Positions 17,897-28,048 are shown, counted from the first letter of the stretch. The stretch is DNA of 64,000 bases from Lachnospiraceae bacterium (GCA_017940415.1 JAGAYR010000018.1:1-64000), one strand, 5' to 3'. Made by a program: numbers and translations. The notes: generated by a model not told the origin, from the letters alone.

Positions 17897-18319
17897 ATGA
17901 GCAAGATAGCGATTGTTTTCTGGAGCGGAACGGGCAATACCGCTCAGATGGCTCAGGCAATAAGTGACGGAGCTTCCGTAGCCGGTGCCGAGACCAAGTT
18001 GATAAACGCATCGGAATTCGGTCCTAACGATATGGACGAATATGATGCCATTGCACTGGGATGTCCCGCAATGGGAGCAGAGGTGCTTGAAGAAACAGAG
18101 TTCCAGCCTATGTTCGATTCCATTGAATCCAGCCTCTCCGGCAGAAAGATAGCACTTTTTGGTTCTTACGGATGGGGAGACGGAGAATGGATGAGACAGT
18201 GGGAAGAGCAGGTCAGAGCAGACGGTGCACTTCTTGTAGGTGACCCTGTCATAGCCCACGAAGCTCCCGATGAGAACGCGCTTTATGAGTGCCGTGCTCT
18301 CGGAAGATCCCTTATTTAA
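17897..18319 (+). CDS. Flavodoxin
   Basis: This 140-residue protein is a short-chain flavodoxin, a soluble FMN electron carrier that often replaces ferredoxin under iron limitation. The FMN phosphate-binding loop SGTGNT (residues 10-15) follows the first beta strand. The GCPAMGAE and GSYGWGDGEW segments are the typical isoalloxazine-flanking loops. AGAAAGG precedes the ATG. It is monocistronic, divergent from xylA, and under an operator-like repeat shared with xylA, enolase and the NifU-like gene. Confidence 0.93.
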   Translation: MSKIAIVFWSGTGNTAQMAQAISDGASVAGAETKLINASEFGPNDMDEYDAIALGCPAMGAEVLEETEFQPMFDSIESSLSGRKIALFGSYGWGDGEWMRQWEEQVRADGALLVGDPVIAHEAPDENALYECRALGRSLI

Positions 18320-18375
18320 TCACACAGACCTCCAATTGGCTTAAGCAGCCTGTACATTTCAACCCCCTACACAAA

Positions 18376-18407
18376 GAAACCGCCCCCTCCGGGCGGTTTC
18401 TTATTTT
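18376..18407 (+). terminator. Flavodoxin terminator
   Basis: A 10-bp stem GAAACCGCCC/GGGCGGTTTC (18376-18385 with 18391-18400) is followed by TTATTTT. The hairpin could also act weakly on the enolase transcript from the other side. Confidence 0.85.
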
Positions 18408-18423
18408 ATGCTTACACACTAAT

Positions 18424-18443
18424 GGGGACGGCGAACCGTCCCC
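18424..18443. repeat. REP-like palindrome GGGGACGG-loop-CCGTCCCC
   Basis: This 8-bp perfect stem has a 4-nt loop, which reads TTCG on the minus strand. It lies in the convergent flavodoxin-enolase gap, 39 nt beyond the enolase stop. It belongs to the dispersed GGGGACGG family and has no clear T-tract of its own. Confidence 0.7.
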
Positions 18444-18482
18444 ATCAGCCTGACTGATTATAAGAATTTCAGGAGGGAAAAT

Positions 18483-19868
<1,386 letters not shown>

Positions 19869-19877
19869 TTATTCGCT

Positions 19878-19931
19878 GGTTAGGCACGACTAACCATAAG
19901 GATATTATCATAGGAGATTGATGCGTGTCAA
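19878..19931 (-). promoter_or_regulatory. Enolase promoter with operator site 3
   Basis: On the minus strand TTGACA (19926-19931) and GATAAT (19904-19909) are 16 nt apart. The repeat GGTTAG-N6-CTAACC (19878-19895) starts 8 nt beyond the -10 box, over the expected start site. It also lies about 90 nt upstream of the divergent epimerase gene. Confidence 0.68.
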
Positions 19932-19981
19932 TATGATAAAATGCTGATTGATCGCAGTTTTCCCCTGTGGAGGAGATAATA

Positions 19982-20599
19982 ATGAACTCTGAAATAATCA
20001 GTGTTGAACGCATGCGAAAAAGTGATGCATATACTATAGAGAATTTTGTTCCGAGCAAGGAACTGATGTACCGTGCGGCAAAAGGCATATATGACTCCTA
20101 TAATGAATGGCCGGATAAAAAAATTGCCATTGTGGTGGGCGGAGGCAATAATGGCGGAGACGGATATGCTCTGGCCGGAATATTAAAAGAGAACGGATTG
20201 GATCCTGTGGTTATCAAAGTCTCCGATAAGATGAGTGATGACGGTAAGTATTATTGCGATATAGCTTTGGAACGTGGCGTTCAAATTGTTTCTTATATGG
20301 AAGATACCGATCTCGGAAAATATGACATTATTGTCGATTGCATTCTGGGAACGGGTTTTGTCGGAGAAGTAAGAGGAACTGCGGCTGAGGCTATTGATTC
20401 GATCAATAGCAGCGGTGCCTATGTAATAAGCGTTGATATAAATTCCGGAATGAACGGAGATACGGGAGAAGCATCGAAGGCCGTGCGTTCGGATCTGACA
20501 GTCTCCATAGGTTATATCAAAACCGGGCTGGTCACCGAATCAGCCGGCCGTTACATAGGAAAATTAGTTAATGTTGATATAGGTATAGTCCTTGTATAA
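19982..20599 (+). CDS. nnrE: NAD(P)H-hydrate epimerase (YjeF N-terminal domain, stand-alone)
   Basis: This 205-residue protein carries only the YjeF_N domain, which interconverts the R and S forms of hydrated NAD(P)H for repair. The GGGNNGGDGYALAG loop and the DCILGTGFVGEVRG segment with the conserved Asp are clear, as is SVDINSGMNGDTGE. In many bacteria the epimerase is fused to the NAD(P)HX dehydratase; that domain is absent here and not next door. I chose the ATG at 19982, with GGAGG 8 nt upstream, over a GTG at 19967 that overlaps this ribosome binding site. Confidence 0.9.
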   Translation: MNSEIISVERMRKSDAYTIENFVPSKELMYRAAKGIYDSYNEWPDKKIAIVVGGGNNGGDGYALAGILKENGLDPVVIKVSDKMSDDGKYYCDIALERGVQIVSYMEDTDLGKYDIIVDCILGTGFVGEVRGTAAEAIDSINSSGAYVISVDINSGMNGDTGEASKAVRSDLTVSIGYIKTGLVTESAGRYIGKLVNVDIGIVLV

Positions 20600-20644
20600 T
20601 CGGGGTTTTTGCGGGATATTAATGTATTTTTAAAAAAACAATAC

Positions 20645-20721
20645 TTGACCTTTTTATGTAAACGGTAGTATCATCGCACCTGTTGTTTGCTTTTTTAGCA
20701 GACAACAGGATTATTTTTTTT
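20645..20721 (+). terminator. Perfect 12-bp hairpin with T-tract just before a lipoprotein gene
   Basis: CCTGTTGTTTGC (20679-20690) pairs fully with 20698-20709 across a 7-nt loop, followed by ATTATTTTTTTTT, a textbook intrinsic terminator. It could end the epimerase transcript. However, it lies only 17 nt upstream of the lipoprotein ATG, and a possible TTGACC (20645-20650)/TAGTAT (20666-20671) promoter with short 15-nt spacing lies upstream of it. The 3' arm also contains the only ribosome-binding-like string, AACAGGA. Confidence 0.75.
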
Positions 20722-20737
20722 GAGTAGAAAAAATATT

Positions 20738-21547
20738 ATGAAAAAGAGAACTATTGCAACTTTACTTTCACTTGTTATGGCATTCAGCCTTACTGCTTGT
20801 GCAGGCGGATCCGACAACACCGATTCCAGAGACGTAGTTGTTGAGGAGGAGACCGAAGCAGAGGATACTGATTCCGAAGCAGAGGATACTGATGCAGAGG
20901 ATGCTGATGCAGAGGATGCTGATTCTGAAGCAGAAGATGCAGATGCTGAGGAAGAGGATACCGAAGCTGCTGATGCAGCAGACGTTTTTGGTGTAGTTGA
21001 CGGAGACGTTTACACCAACGAGTATTTCGGAATCAAGATCGAAGCTATCGACGGCTATTCTTTCGCTGATGACGAAACTCTTGTAGAACTCGGACTTATG
21101 ACCGGCGAACTTCTTGGTGAGGGCGATACTCTTGCAGCAGAAGCTATGAAGAACTCTCTTGAGTCAGGCGAGACCGTTATCGACTGCTATCTTGTTGATG
21201 CTGATTTCATGAATTCTATCAACCTTACCTTATCAAGCACTGACAGCAGCCTTACTCAGGATGACGTTGCTGATATGATCGATGCATCCCTTTCCATGCT
21301 TGTTTCTACTTATGAGTCAATGGGTGCTTCTGATGTAGTATGTGAGCGTGAAACCACTTCTTTCCTTGGTGAAGAGGTTCCCTGCATCCGCACCACCGGT
21401 GTTTTCGAAGTTCAGGGAACTACTATTGATCTCGATGTTGTTCAGGTTGTTCTTGTAAAGGACGGATATACCGCTACCATTACCGCAACCACTTATATGG
21501 ACGATGAGACCGCAACTCTTCTTGACACTGTTTCAGTTATCGACTGA
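20738..21547 (+). CDS. Lipoprotein with acidic low-complexity linker
   Basis: This 269-residue predicted lipoprotein has a basic start, a hydrophobic signal and the lipobox LTAC (Cys21). Residues about 33-83 are an Asp/Glu/Ala-rich tract with direct repeats such as EAEDTD and DAEDADAED, likely an extended spacer. The remaining 180 residues form a globular domain beginning YTNEYFGIKIEAIDGYSF, resembling PsbP/DUF-type extracellular domains seen in Lachnospiraceae; I cannot assign a function. A TTG at 20720 is an alternative start with a slightly better spaced AACAGGA. It has its own terminator. Confidence 0.82.
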   Translation: MKKRTIATLLSLVMAFSLTACAGGSDNTDSRDVVVEEETEAEDTDSEAEDTDAEDADAEDADSEAEDADAEEEDTEAADAADVFGVVDGDVYTNEYFGIKIEAIDGYSFADDETLVELGLMTGELLGEGDTLAAEAMKNSLESGETVIDCYLVDADFMNSINLTLSSTDSSLTQDDVADMIDASLSMLVSTYESMGASDVVCERETTSFLGEEVPCIRTTGVFEVQGTTIDLDVVQVVLVKDGYTATITATTYMDDETATLLDTVSVID

Positions 21548-21565
21548 TTAAACTGATATTGAATG

Positions 21566-21600
21566 GCTGCCGCACTGTTATTGGTGCGGCAGCTTTTTTT
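21566..21600 (+). terminator. Terminator of the acidic lipoprotein gene
   Basis: A 10-bp perfect stem GCTGCCGCAC/GTGCGGCAGC (21566-21575 with 21584-21593) is followed by seven Ts. Confidence 0.92.
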
Positions 21601-21647
21601 ATGATAATATGTATGTTGCGAAGGGGAGAAAGTATTAGGGTGTACAA

Positions 21648-23519
21648 ATGTCGGAGTATAAGGAAAGCAAAGATAACCCTTTGCACAAGGAATATAGCAT
21701 GCTCAGCAATACATGCTATATCATTCGGAAAATGGCTGAATATCAGCCGTCTGTTTTATTTCTGATGGTTCTTGGCTTTGTGGTCAAGTCCGTCTTTCCC
21801 TATTTCATGGGAATTTTCGGCAAGTATGTAATAGATATTATACAGACAGATAACGGAGCTTCCGGTGAGAGTGAGCTCATAAAGATTATTCTGATTGCAG
21901 CAGGCGCTGCGGCGGTTCTCAGATTTTGCTCGGCACTGTCGGATTCCAAAACCTGGTATCGGTACATTAACGTTCGTATGAATCTTATAACCGAACGTAT
22001 CGCGAAGGTACTGAGTCTTGATTATGAGACTCTTGAAAAGCCCGATGTACTGGATGTGGCGGAACGTGCAAGCCAGGCAACAAATGATAACAGTAATGGT
22101 GTGGAAGGCATGATGAGGCTTATCCCTCAGCTTGGTGAAAATGCGCTTACCGTTGTTGTTACTTTTACTGCGGTTATGATTCTGGATCCCAGACTCATCA
22201 TAGCCATGATCATTCTTACGGTAGTTCAGTATATTTATTTCAGACGCATAATAAAGATTGATAAAAAAGAGGTTTGGGACAGACTTTCCGGATCTTGGCG
22301 CAGCCGCAACTATATGGAAAGGATCACTCAGGATTTCGATTATGCGAAAGATATAAGACTCTTTAATCTGAAGGATTTTCTGACTGAAAAGTTTGAAAAG
22401 ATCAATGCGTTTTTTATAGACAGGAACGATCATCATCACAGACTATGGCTTCGTTATAACTTTGTATCCGCGGCTTCGGGAACGGTGATAAAAATACTTG
22501 TTTATGCCGTTTTATTTACAGCCGTGCTTAAAAAGGATATGTCTGCCGGCGATTTCACCATGTTCCTTACTTTTTCCCTGGCATTTGCAAATGCTCTGTT
22601 CGGCCTTCTCCAGAGATCCGGAGATTACAAAAAAGCAAGTCTTGAGACTGATGATTTCCGATCTTTCATAGACCTTAAGACTGAAGATGATGACAAAGAA
22701 TACATTCCCGTTCCGGATACAGACTCTTATGAGATCGAGTTTGTTGATGTCAGCTATAAGTATCTTAAATCTGACAAAGAGGCTTTATCACATCTGAATC
22801 TGAAGATTCGTCCCGGTGAGAAACTGGCTGTGGTCGGACTTAACGGTGCCGGTAAAACCACCATGATAAAACTCCTTCTGAGACTGTATGATCCCACGGA
22901 AGGATATATCACTCTGAACGGTACAGATATAAGAAATTTTAAACGCGCGGATTATTACAAACTGTTCGCACCTGTTTTTCAGAATGTTGAGATATTTGCA
23001 TTCTTAATGTCCGAGAATATTGCCATGCTGAGAGCGGATGATCTGGATACGGAAAAGGTTCGCAGATGTGCATGTGAGGCGGGACTTGAAGAAAGACTTG
23101 TTTCTTTAACCAAAGGGATCGAAACTCCGCTTACCAAGATCGTTGAAGATGACGGAGTTGATCTGTCCGGAGGTGAAAAACAAAAACTGGCATTGGCTAA
23201 GGCACTTTACAAGGGGGCGAAGATTGTGGTTCTCGATGAGCCCACGTCTGCTCTCGATGCCATTGCGGAACAGTCTTTGTATGAAAGCTTTGACGATATG
23301 ATCGGTGATAAATCTGCAGTCTATATTTCGCACAGACTTGCTTCTACCGGATTCTGCGATCGTATCGCCATGTTCGAAAACGGTCATCTGGTTGAGTACG
23401 GAAGTCATGACGAATTGATGAAATCAGGCGGAAAGTATGCCGAGATGTTCAATACTCAGGCTCAGTATTACCGTGAAAACCCTACAGACTCAGAAAGCGG
23501 GGTGACCGCAAATGCATAA
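21648..23519 (+). CDS. ABC exporter half-transporter 1 (TM-NBD)
   Basis: This 623-residue fusion has about six TM helices (residues about 30-320) followed by an ATPase domain. Walker A is GLNGAGKTT, the signature is DLSGGEKQKLALAKAL and Walker B is KIVVLDEPTSALDA, followed by the switch His in YISHRLAS. It is of the type I exporter fold. It overlaps the next gene by 8 nt, so the two products very likely form a heterodimer. The substrate is unknown: no peptidase domain or precursor peptide gene is visible nearby. Confidence 0.9.
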   Translation: MSEYKESKDNPLHKEYSMLSNTCYIIRKMAEYQPSVLFLMVLGFVVKSVFPYFMGIFGKYVIDIIQTDNGASGESELIKIILIAAGAAAVLRFCSALSDSKTWYRYINVRMNLITERIAKVLSLDYETLEKPDVLDVAERASQATNDNSNGVEGMMRLIPQLGENALTVVVTFTAVMILDPRLIIAMIILTVVQYIYFRRIIKIDKKEVWDRLSGSWRSRNYMERITQDFDYAKDIRLFNLKDFLTEKFEKINAFFIDRNDHHHRLWLRYNFVSAASGTVIKILVYAVLFTAVLKKDMSAGDFTMFLTFSLAFANALFGLLQRSGDYKKASLETDDFRSFIDLKTEDDDKEYIPVPDTDSYEIEFVDVSYKYLKSDKEALSHLNLKIRPGEKLAVVGLNGAGKTTMIKLLLRLYDPTEGYITLNGTDIRNFKRADYYKLFAPVFQNVEIFAFLMSENIAMLRADDLDTEKVRRCACEAGLEERLVSLTKGIETPLTKIVEDDGVDLSGGEKQKLALAKALYKGAKIVVLDEPTSALDAIAEQSLYESFDDMIGDKSAVYISHRLASTGFCDRIAMFENGHLVEYGSHDELMKSGGKYAEMFNTQAQYYRENPTDSESGVTANA

Positions 23520-25275
23520 GATCATAGCTGTTATAAAAGTGTTGTTCAAAACTACCGCTAAGAAGTATCCGTTTTTCTTTGTACTGAAAATATTCCGAAT
23601 GCTGGTTACTACCGCTATGCCTTTCATTGCACTTTTTATTTCACCGCTTATCGTGGATGAAGTGGTGGGAGACAGAGATGTAAAAAGACTTATTACACTT
23701 GCAGCACTTCTTATCGGACTGGAGATGGTTTTCCAGCTGCTTAATGATCTGACCACGAACTATATCAACAGATACAGCACACGTATCGAGAGATATTTTG
23801 ATATTCTGATGAGCAGGCATGTTATGGAACTTGACTTCCAGCTTACGGAAGACAAAGAAGCTCTTGAACAGATAGAAAAAGCCAGAACCGGAATGGACTG
23901 GTACTCCGGTGGCGTTAACGGAATCTCGGATCAGTTTTTCTACTTCCTGAGTAATCTTATAAAGGCTGCCGGATTTATCACGGTGATCTCAGTATATGCT
24001 CCGATCCTTCTTGCGGTGATGGTTGTTTATACTGCAGTAAATTCTCTGTTTGTTCTGAAACGAAACAAGATAAGTATTGAAGCTTTCGCAAAACTTTCCA
24101 AAGTCAACAGACTGTTCGGATATTTCGGCTGGAATATAGTCGACCACCGTTATGCCAAGGATATAAGACTTTATGATGCTCAGGGCATGATGGTAAACAG
24201 CTGGAAGGAAAATACCGCTAAAAGTAATTCTCATTGGAAATGGCAGGGAGACAAGAGCTTCCCACTGATCCTTGCAAGTGAATATCTGGATCTTGGAAGA
24301 AGCATATTCGCTTACTTTTATGTGGCACTTTTGGCCATCCGTAAGGTTATCGGAGTCGGAACCTTTACCCAGCTTATATCCGCAGAGACCGGACTGGACA
24401 ACGCAATCGGCGGAATGATACAGAATGTGACCGAGCTGATAAAGCGCTGCAATTATGCGTATGAGTACGTTGTTTTCATGGATTATCCCGAGGCACTGGC
24501 CAAAGGAAACCGTCCCATAGAAAAGAAACCGCACGAGATAGAATTCAAGCATGTATCATTTGCTTATCCGAAAACGGACCGTAAAGTGATTGATGATGTG
24601 AGCATAAAGATTGTACCCGGAGAACATCTCTCAATCGTGGGTCTTAACGGTGCGGGAAAAACAACCTTTATAAAACTGCTATGCAGACTCTACGACCCTA
24701 CCGAGGGTGAGATACTCGTAGACGGTATTGATATCAGAGAATATGATTACGTCTCGTATATGGAACAGTTTGCACCGGTGTTCCAGGACTTCAAACTTTT
24801 CGCCTTCTCGGTAAAAGAAAACATCGCCTTCACGGACGACACTGCCGATACCATCGCACTTACGGACAGAGTGGGGCTGCATGATTTTGTGGCAGGACTT
24901 GATAAAGGAACGGATACAAACCTGTTCAAGTTCTTTGATGAAGAGGGAGTTGAGCCTTCCGGAGGAGAACAACAAAAAATCGCGATCGCCAGAGCTTTGT
25001 GTAAGGACGCCCCGGTTGTTATCCTGGACGAGCCTACCGCAGCACTTGATCCGATCGCGGAATATGAGATATATAAGCAGTTTAATTCGCTTGTAGGTGG
25101 AAAATCGGCGTTCTACATTTCGCACAGACTTTCCAGCTGTCAGTTCTGCGACAAGATTGCGGTGTTCTCCGGCGGACATATAGCCGAATACGGAACACAC
25201 GCAGAACTTGAAAAGATCCCCGGCGGAATCTATGCGGAAATGTTCGAAGCCCAGGCGAAGTATTACAAGAATTGA
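23512..25275 (+). CDS. ABC exporter half-transporter 2 (TM-NBD)
   Basis: This 587-residue partner of the preceding exporter has the same layout. Walker A is GLNGAGKTT, the signature is EPSGGEQQKIAIARAL, Walker B is PVVILDEPTAALDP and the switch His lies in YISHRLSS. In the first protein the position before the signature is DL and here EP, while both ATP sites look catalytically competent, unlike degenerate heterodimers. The start ATG lies within the end of the upstream gene. No terminator is evident before the convergent exoA gene. Confidence 0.9.
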   Translation: MHKIIAVIKVLFKTTAKKYPFFFVLKIFRMLVTTAMPFIALFISPLIVDEVVGDRDVKRLITLAALLIGLEMVFQLLNDLTTNYINRYSTRIERYFDILMSRHVMELDFQLTEDKEALEQIEKARTGMDWYSGGVNGISDQFFYFLSNLIKAAGFITVISVYAPILLAVMVVYTAVNSLFVLKRNKISIEAFAKLSKVNRLFGYFGWNIVDHRYAKDIRLYDAQGMMVNSWKENTAKSNSHWKWQGDKSFPLILASEYLDLGRSIFAYFYVALLAIRKVIGVGTFTQLISAETGLDNAIGGMIQNVTELIKRCNYAYEYVVFMDYPEALAKGNRPIEKKPHEIEFKHVSFAYPKTDRKVIDDVSIKIVPGEHLSIVGLNGAGKTTFIKLLCRLYDPTEGEILVDGIDIREYDYVSYMEQFAPVFQDFKLFAFSVKENIAFTDDTADTIALTDRVGLHDFVAGLDKGTDTNLFKFFDEEGVEPSGGEQQKIAIARALCKDAPVVILDEPTAALDPIAEYEIYKQFNSLVGGKSAFYISHRLSSCQFCDKIAVFSGGHIAEYGTHAELEKIPGGIYAEMFEAQAKYYKN

Positions 25276-25282
25276 TGCTTGA

Positions 25283-26038
25283 TTAGCCTTTGATCACAAG
25301 CTCTACGGGACAGTGATCGGAACCCGTGATATCCGTGTGAATATCCGCACTGACAAGTCTGTCCTCCAGCTTCTTTGAAGTTACGAAATAGTCAATACGC
25401 CATCCCGCATTTTTTTCTCTTGCGTGGAATCTGTATGACCACCAGGAGTAGATGTCTTTTCTGTCGGGATAGAAATATCTGAATGTATCTATATATCCGT
25501 TGTCCAGCACCTTACCGAATGCGGCTCTTTCTTCATCTGAGAAGCCCGCATTGTGGTGATTGGATGACGGATTTTTAAGGTCTATCTCATTGTGGGCTAC
25601 ATTTAAGTCGCCGCAGTAGATGACAGGCTTTTTCTTCTCCAACTTAAGAATGTAGGCAAGGAATGCCTCTTCCCACTTCATACGATAGTCCAGACGGGCG
25701 AGCTCGTTCTGCGAATTGGGTACATATACGGTTATGAAGTAGAAATCATCGAATTCGGCAGTGATCACACGGCCTTCATGGTCGTGCTCCTCTATGCCTA
25801 TTCCGTAGGTTACGCTTACTGGTTCTTTTTTTGAAAAAAGAGCGGTTCCCGAATATCCCTTTTTCTCGGCGTAGTTCCAGTACTGATGGTAGCCGGGGAG
25901 ATCAAGAGAGAACTGTCCCTCCGAGAGTTTGGTTTCCTGAAGGCAGAAAATATCCGCATCCAGCTTCTTAAATGCCTCTTCAAAGCCCTTTCCTGCACAG
26001 GCTCTGATTCCGTTTACATTCCATGAGATGAATTTCAT
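25283..26038 (-). CDS. exoA: Exodeoxyribonuclease III (AP endonuclease)
   Basis: This 251-residue Mg2+-dependent endonuclease/exonuclease/phosphatase-fold enzyme cuts DNA at abasic sites and trims 3' ends in base excision repair. It shows MKFISWNVNGIRAC at the N-terminus, the metal-ligand Glu in LQETKL, the YCGDLNVAHNEIDLKNP block, the WRIDYF segment and the C-terminal SDHCPVEL with catalytic Asp-His. I chose the ATG at 26038, preceded by AAAGGA. A minus-strand TATAAT lies near 26073. It faces the exporter operon with a 7-nt gap between the stops. Confidence 0.96.
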   Translation of the reverse strand: MKFISWNVNGIRACAGKGFEEAFKKLDADIFCLQETKLSEGQFSLDLPGYHQYWNYAEKKGYSGTALFSKKEPVSVTYGIGIEEHDHEGRVITAEFDDFYFITVYVPNSQNELARLDYRMKWEEAFLAYILKLEKKKPVIYCGDLNVAHNEIDLKNPSSNHHNAGFSDEERAAFGKVLDNGYIDTFRYFYPDRKDIYSWWSYRFHAREKNAGWRIDYFVTSKKLEDRLVSADIHTDITGSDHCPVELVIKG

Positions 26039-26110
26039 ATCTCTTTTCCTTTCGGTAATGATTTCGACCATTATACCATTTATGACGCCTGTTTGCCCGT
26101 AATAAGCTAT

Positions 26111-26172
26111 TGTTAGTTATGGCTAACCAGTCATACTTGCATCTGTACAAAATTCACGAAAAAATGTATAAT
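26111..26172 (+). promoter_or_regulatory. Operator site 4 and candidate promoter of the NifU-like/GGGtGRT operon
   Basis: The inverted repeat GTTAG-TTATGG-CTAAC (26112-26127) lies in the divergent exoA/NifU-like region. A plus-strand TATAAT at 26167-26172 lacks a strong -35, and the repeat would lie near -60 to it, unlike at the other three genes. Either another start site is used or the repeat acts differently here. The leader from about 26179 to 26253 ends in AAGGAGG. Confidence 0.5.
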
Positions 26173-26253
26173 TTTGTCTCAGATGCGTGATTTTATAAGT
26201 AGTTCAAGAAGATCTATGATGAATCATTCACATTCTATTAAGGAGGCTACTAC

Positions 26254-26946
26254 ATGATTTATTCAACAGAAGTAAAAGCGATGTGTCCTGTACATCAGGG
26301 CGTACATCACGGCGCTGCACCCATTCCTGAAGAAGCAAAATGGGTAAAGTCCAAAGAAATTAAGGACATTTCCGGTTATACTCACGGTATCGGCTGGTGT
26401 GCTCCTCAGCAGGGTGCCTGCAAACTTTCTCTTAATGTTAAGGACGGAATCATTCAGGAAGCTCTTGTTGAGACCATCGGTTGCTCAGGTATGACTCATT
26501 CCGCAGCTATGGCATCCGAGATTCTTCCCGGACTTACCGTTCTCGAAGCTCTTAACACCGATCTCGTTTGCGACGCTATCAACACCGCAATGAGAGAGCT
26601 CTTCCTTCAGATCGTTTACGGACGTACCCAGTCTGCATTCTCTGAGGGCGGACTTCAGATCGGCGCAGGTCTTGAGGACCTTGGTAAGGGCGCTCGTTCA
26701 ATGGTTGGTACCACTTACGGAACTCTCGAGAAGGGACCCAGATATCTCGAGCTTACCGACGGATATATCACTCACCTTGCTCTTGACGAGAACGATGAGA
26801 TCATCGGTTACAAGTACATCAACTTTGGTAAGATGATGGATTTCATCAAGGCCGGCGAAGATGTCGTAAAGGCAGTTGAGAAGGCTCAGGGTCAGTATGG
26901 CCGTGTTGCTGATGCTGCTAGACTTATTGACCCTCGTAAAGAGTGA
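26254..26946 (+). CDS. NifU-like Fe-S scaffold-related protein (GGGtGRT partner)
   Basis: This 230-residue soluble protein resembles the iron-sulfur scaffold family at residues about 45-125. The segments GIGWCAPQQGACKLSLNVKDG and ETIGCSGMTHSAAMASEIL provide conserved Cys residues, in the style of IscU/NifU N-terminal domains. It is found as a two-gene unit with GGGtGRT proteins in Clostridia. A strong AAGGAGG precedes the ATG. The exact cluster or cofactor handled is unknown. The flavodoxin-type operator upstream fits an iron-related role (inference). Confidence 0.83.
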   Translation: MIYSTEVKAMCPVHQGVHHGAAPIPEEAKWVKSKEIKDISGYTHGIGWCAPQQGACKLSLNVKDGIIQEALVETIGCSGMTHSAAMASEILPGLTVLEALNTDLVCDAINTAMRELFLQIVYGRTQSAFSEGGLQIGAGLEDLGKGARSMVGTTYGTLEKGPRYLELTDGYITHLALDENDEIIGYKYINFGKMMDFIKAGEDVVKAVEKAQGQYGRVADAARLIDPRKE

Positions 26947-26964
26947 TAAAGGGAGGATATGAAA

Positions 26965-27984
26965 ATGGCAAAATTTGAATCTTATGAAAGAAGAGAGCCC
27001 CAGATCCTTGCTAAACTCGCTGAGTACGGTATTAAGTCGATCGATGAGGCTGAACAGATCACCAAAGACGCAGGACTTGATGTTTATCACATGATCGAGA
27101 ACATCCAGCCTATCTGCTTTGAGAATGCTAAGTGGGCATACACCGTAGGTGCTGCCATCGCTATCAAGAAGGGATGCCGCAAGGCTGCTGACGCTGCAGC
27201 TGCTATCGGAGAAGGACTCCAGGCATTCTGTATCCCCGGATCCGTTGCTGATACCCGTAAGGTTGGTCTCGGACACGGAAATCTCGGAAAGATGCTCCTT
27301 GAGGAGGAGACCGAGTGCTTTGCATTCCTCGCAGGACACGAGTCATTCGCAGCTGCTGAAGGCGCAATCGGTATCGCAGAGAAGGCTAACAAAGTTCGTC
27401 AGAAGCCCCTTCGCGTTATCCTTAACGGTCTCGGAAAAGACGCTGCACAGATCATCTCCAGAATCAACGGATTCACCTTCGTTGAGACTGAGTACGATCC
27501 TTACACCAACACTGTAAAGGAGGTTTCCAGAACCTGCTACTCCAAGGACGCTAACAGCCCCAGAGCAAAGGTTAACTGCTACGGTGCAAACGATGTTTGC
27601 GAAGGCGTTGCAATCATGTGGAAAGAGAACGTTGACGTATCCATCACCGGAAACTCAACCAACCCCACCAGATTCCAGCATCCCGTTGCAGGTACCTACA
27701 AGAAGGAGAGACTTGAGGCAGGCAAGAAGTACTTCTCGGTTGCTTCAGGCGGCGGTACCGGACGTACCCTTCATCCCGATAACATGGCTGCAGGTCCCGC
27801 TTCCTACGGTATGACCGATACCATGGGACGTATGCACTCAGACGCTCAGTTCGCAGGATCTTCTTCAGTTCCCGCACACGTTGAGATGATGGGACTTATC
27901 GGAGCAGGTAACAACCCCATGGTTGGTATGACTGTTTCTACCGCAGTTTCTATCGAAGAGGCTGCTAAGGCAGGAAAGTTCTAA
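26965..27984 (+). CDS. GGGtGRT protein
   Basis: This 339-residue protein contains the family-defining GGGTGRT motif near residue 265, within SVASGGGTGRTLHPDN, plus MGMTVSTAVSIEEA-type Gly/Met-rich ends. The family is of unknown biochemical function and is encoded beside NifU-like scaffold genes. It has several conserved Cys (IQPICFENAKW, FCIPGS). I chose the ATG at 26965, 8 nt after GGGAGG; the ATG at 26959 is too close to the ribosome binding site. Codon use is strongly biased (many GGA, ATC, CTC), suggesting high expression. Confidence 0.92.
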   Translation: MAKFESYERREPQILAKLAEYGIKSIDEAEQITKDAGLDVYHMIENIQPICFENAKWAYTVGAAIAIKKGCRKAADAAAAIGEGLQAFCIPGSVADTRKVGLGHGNLGKMLLEEETECFAFLAGHESFAAAEGAIGIAEKANKVRQKPLRVILNGLGKDAAQIISRINGFTFVETEYDPYTNTVKEVSRTCYSKDANSPRAKVNCYGANDVCEGVAIMWKENVDVSITGNSTNPTRFQHPVAGTYKKERLEAGKKYFSVASGGGTGRTLHPDNMAAGPASYGMTDTMGRMHSDAQFAGSSSVPAHVEMMGLIGAGNNPMVGMTVSTAVSIEEAAKAGKF

Positions 27985-28014
27985 TCAGAACCTGTTTCAT
28001 ATATGAATAAAATG

Positions 28015-28047
28015 AGCTCCCGGAGAATTTTCTCCGGGAGCTTTTTT
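28015..28047 (+). terminator. Terminator of the GGGtGRT operon
   Basis: A near-perfect GC-rich stem GCTCCCGGAGA/TCTCCGGGAGC (28015-28025 with 28031-28041) is followed by six Ts. Confidence 0.93.
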
Positions 28048-28048
28048 A

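Noticed and set aside
21559-21765. ORF overlapping the lipoprotein terminator and the first exporter gene
   Set aside because: It reads through a strong terminator and the exporter start, with no ribosome binding site; it is a shadow frame.
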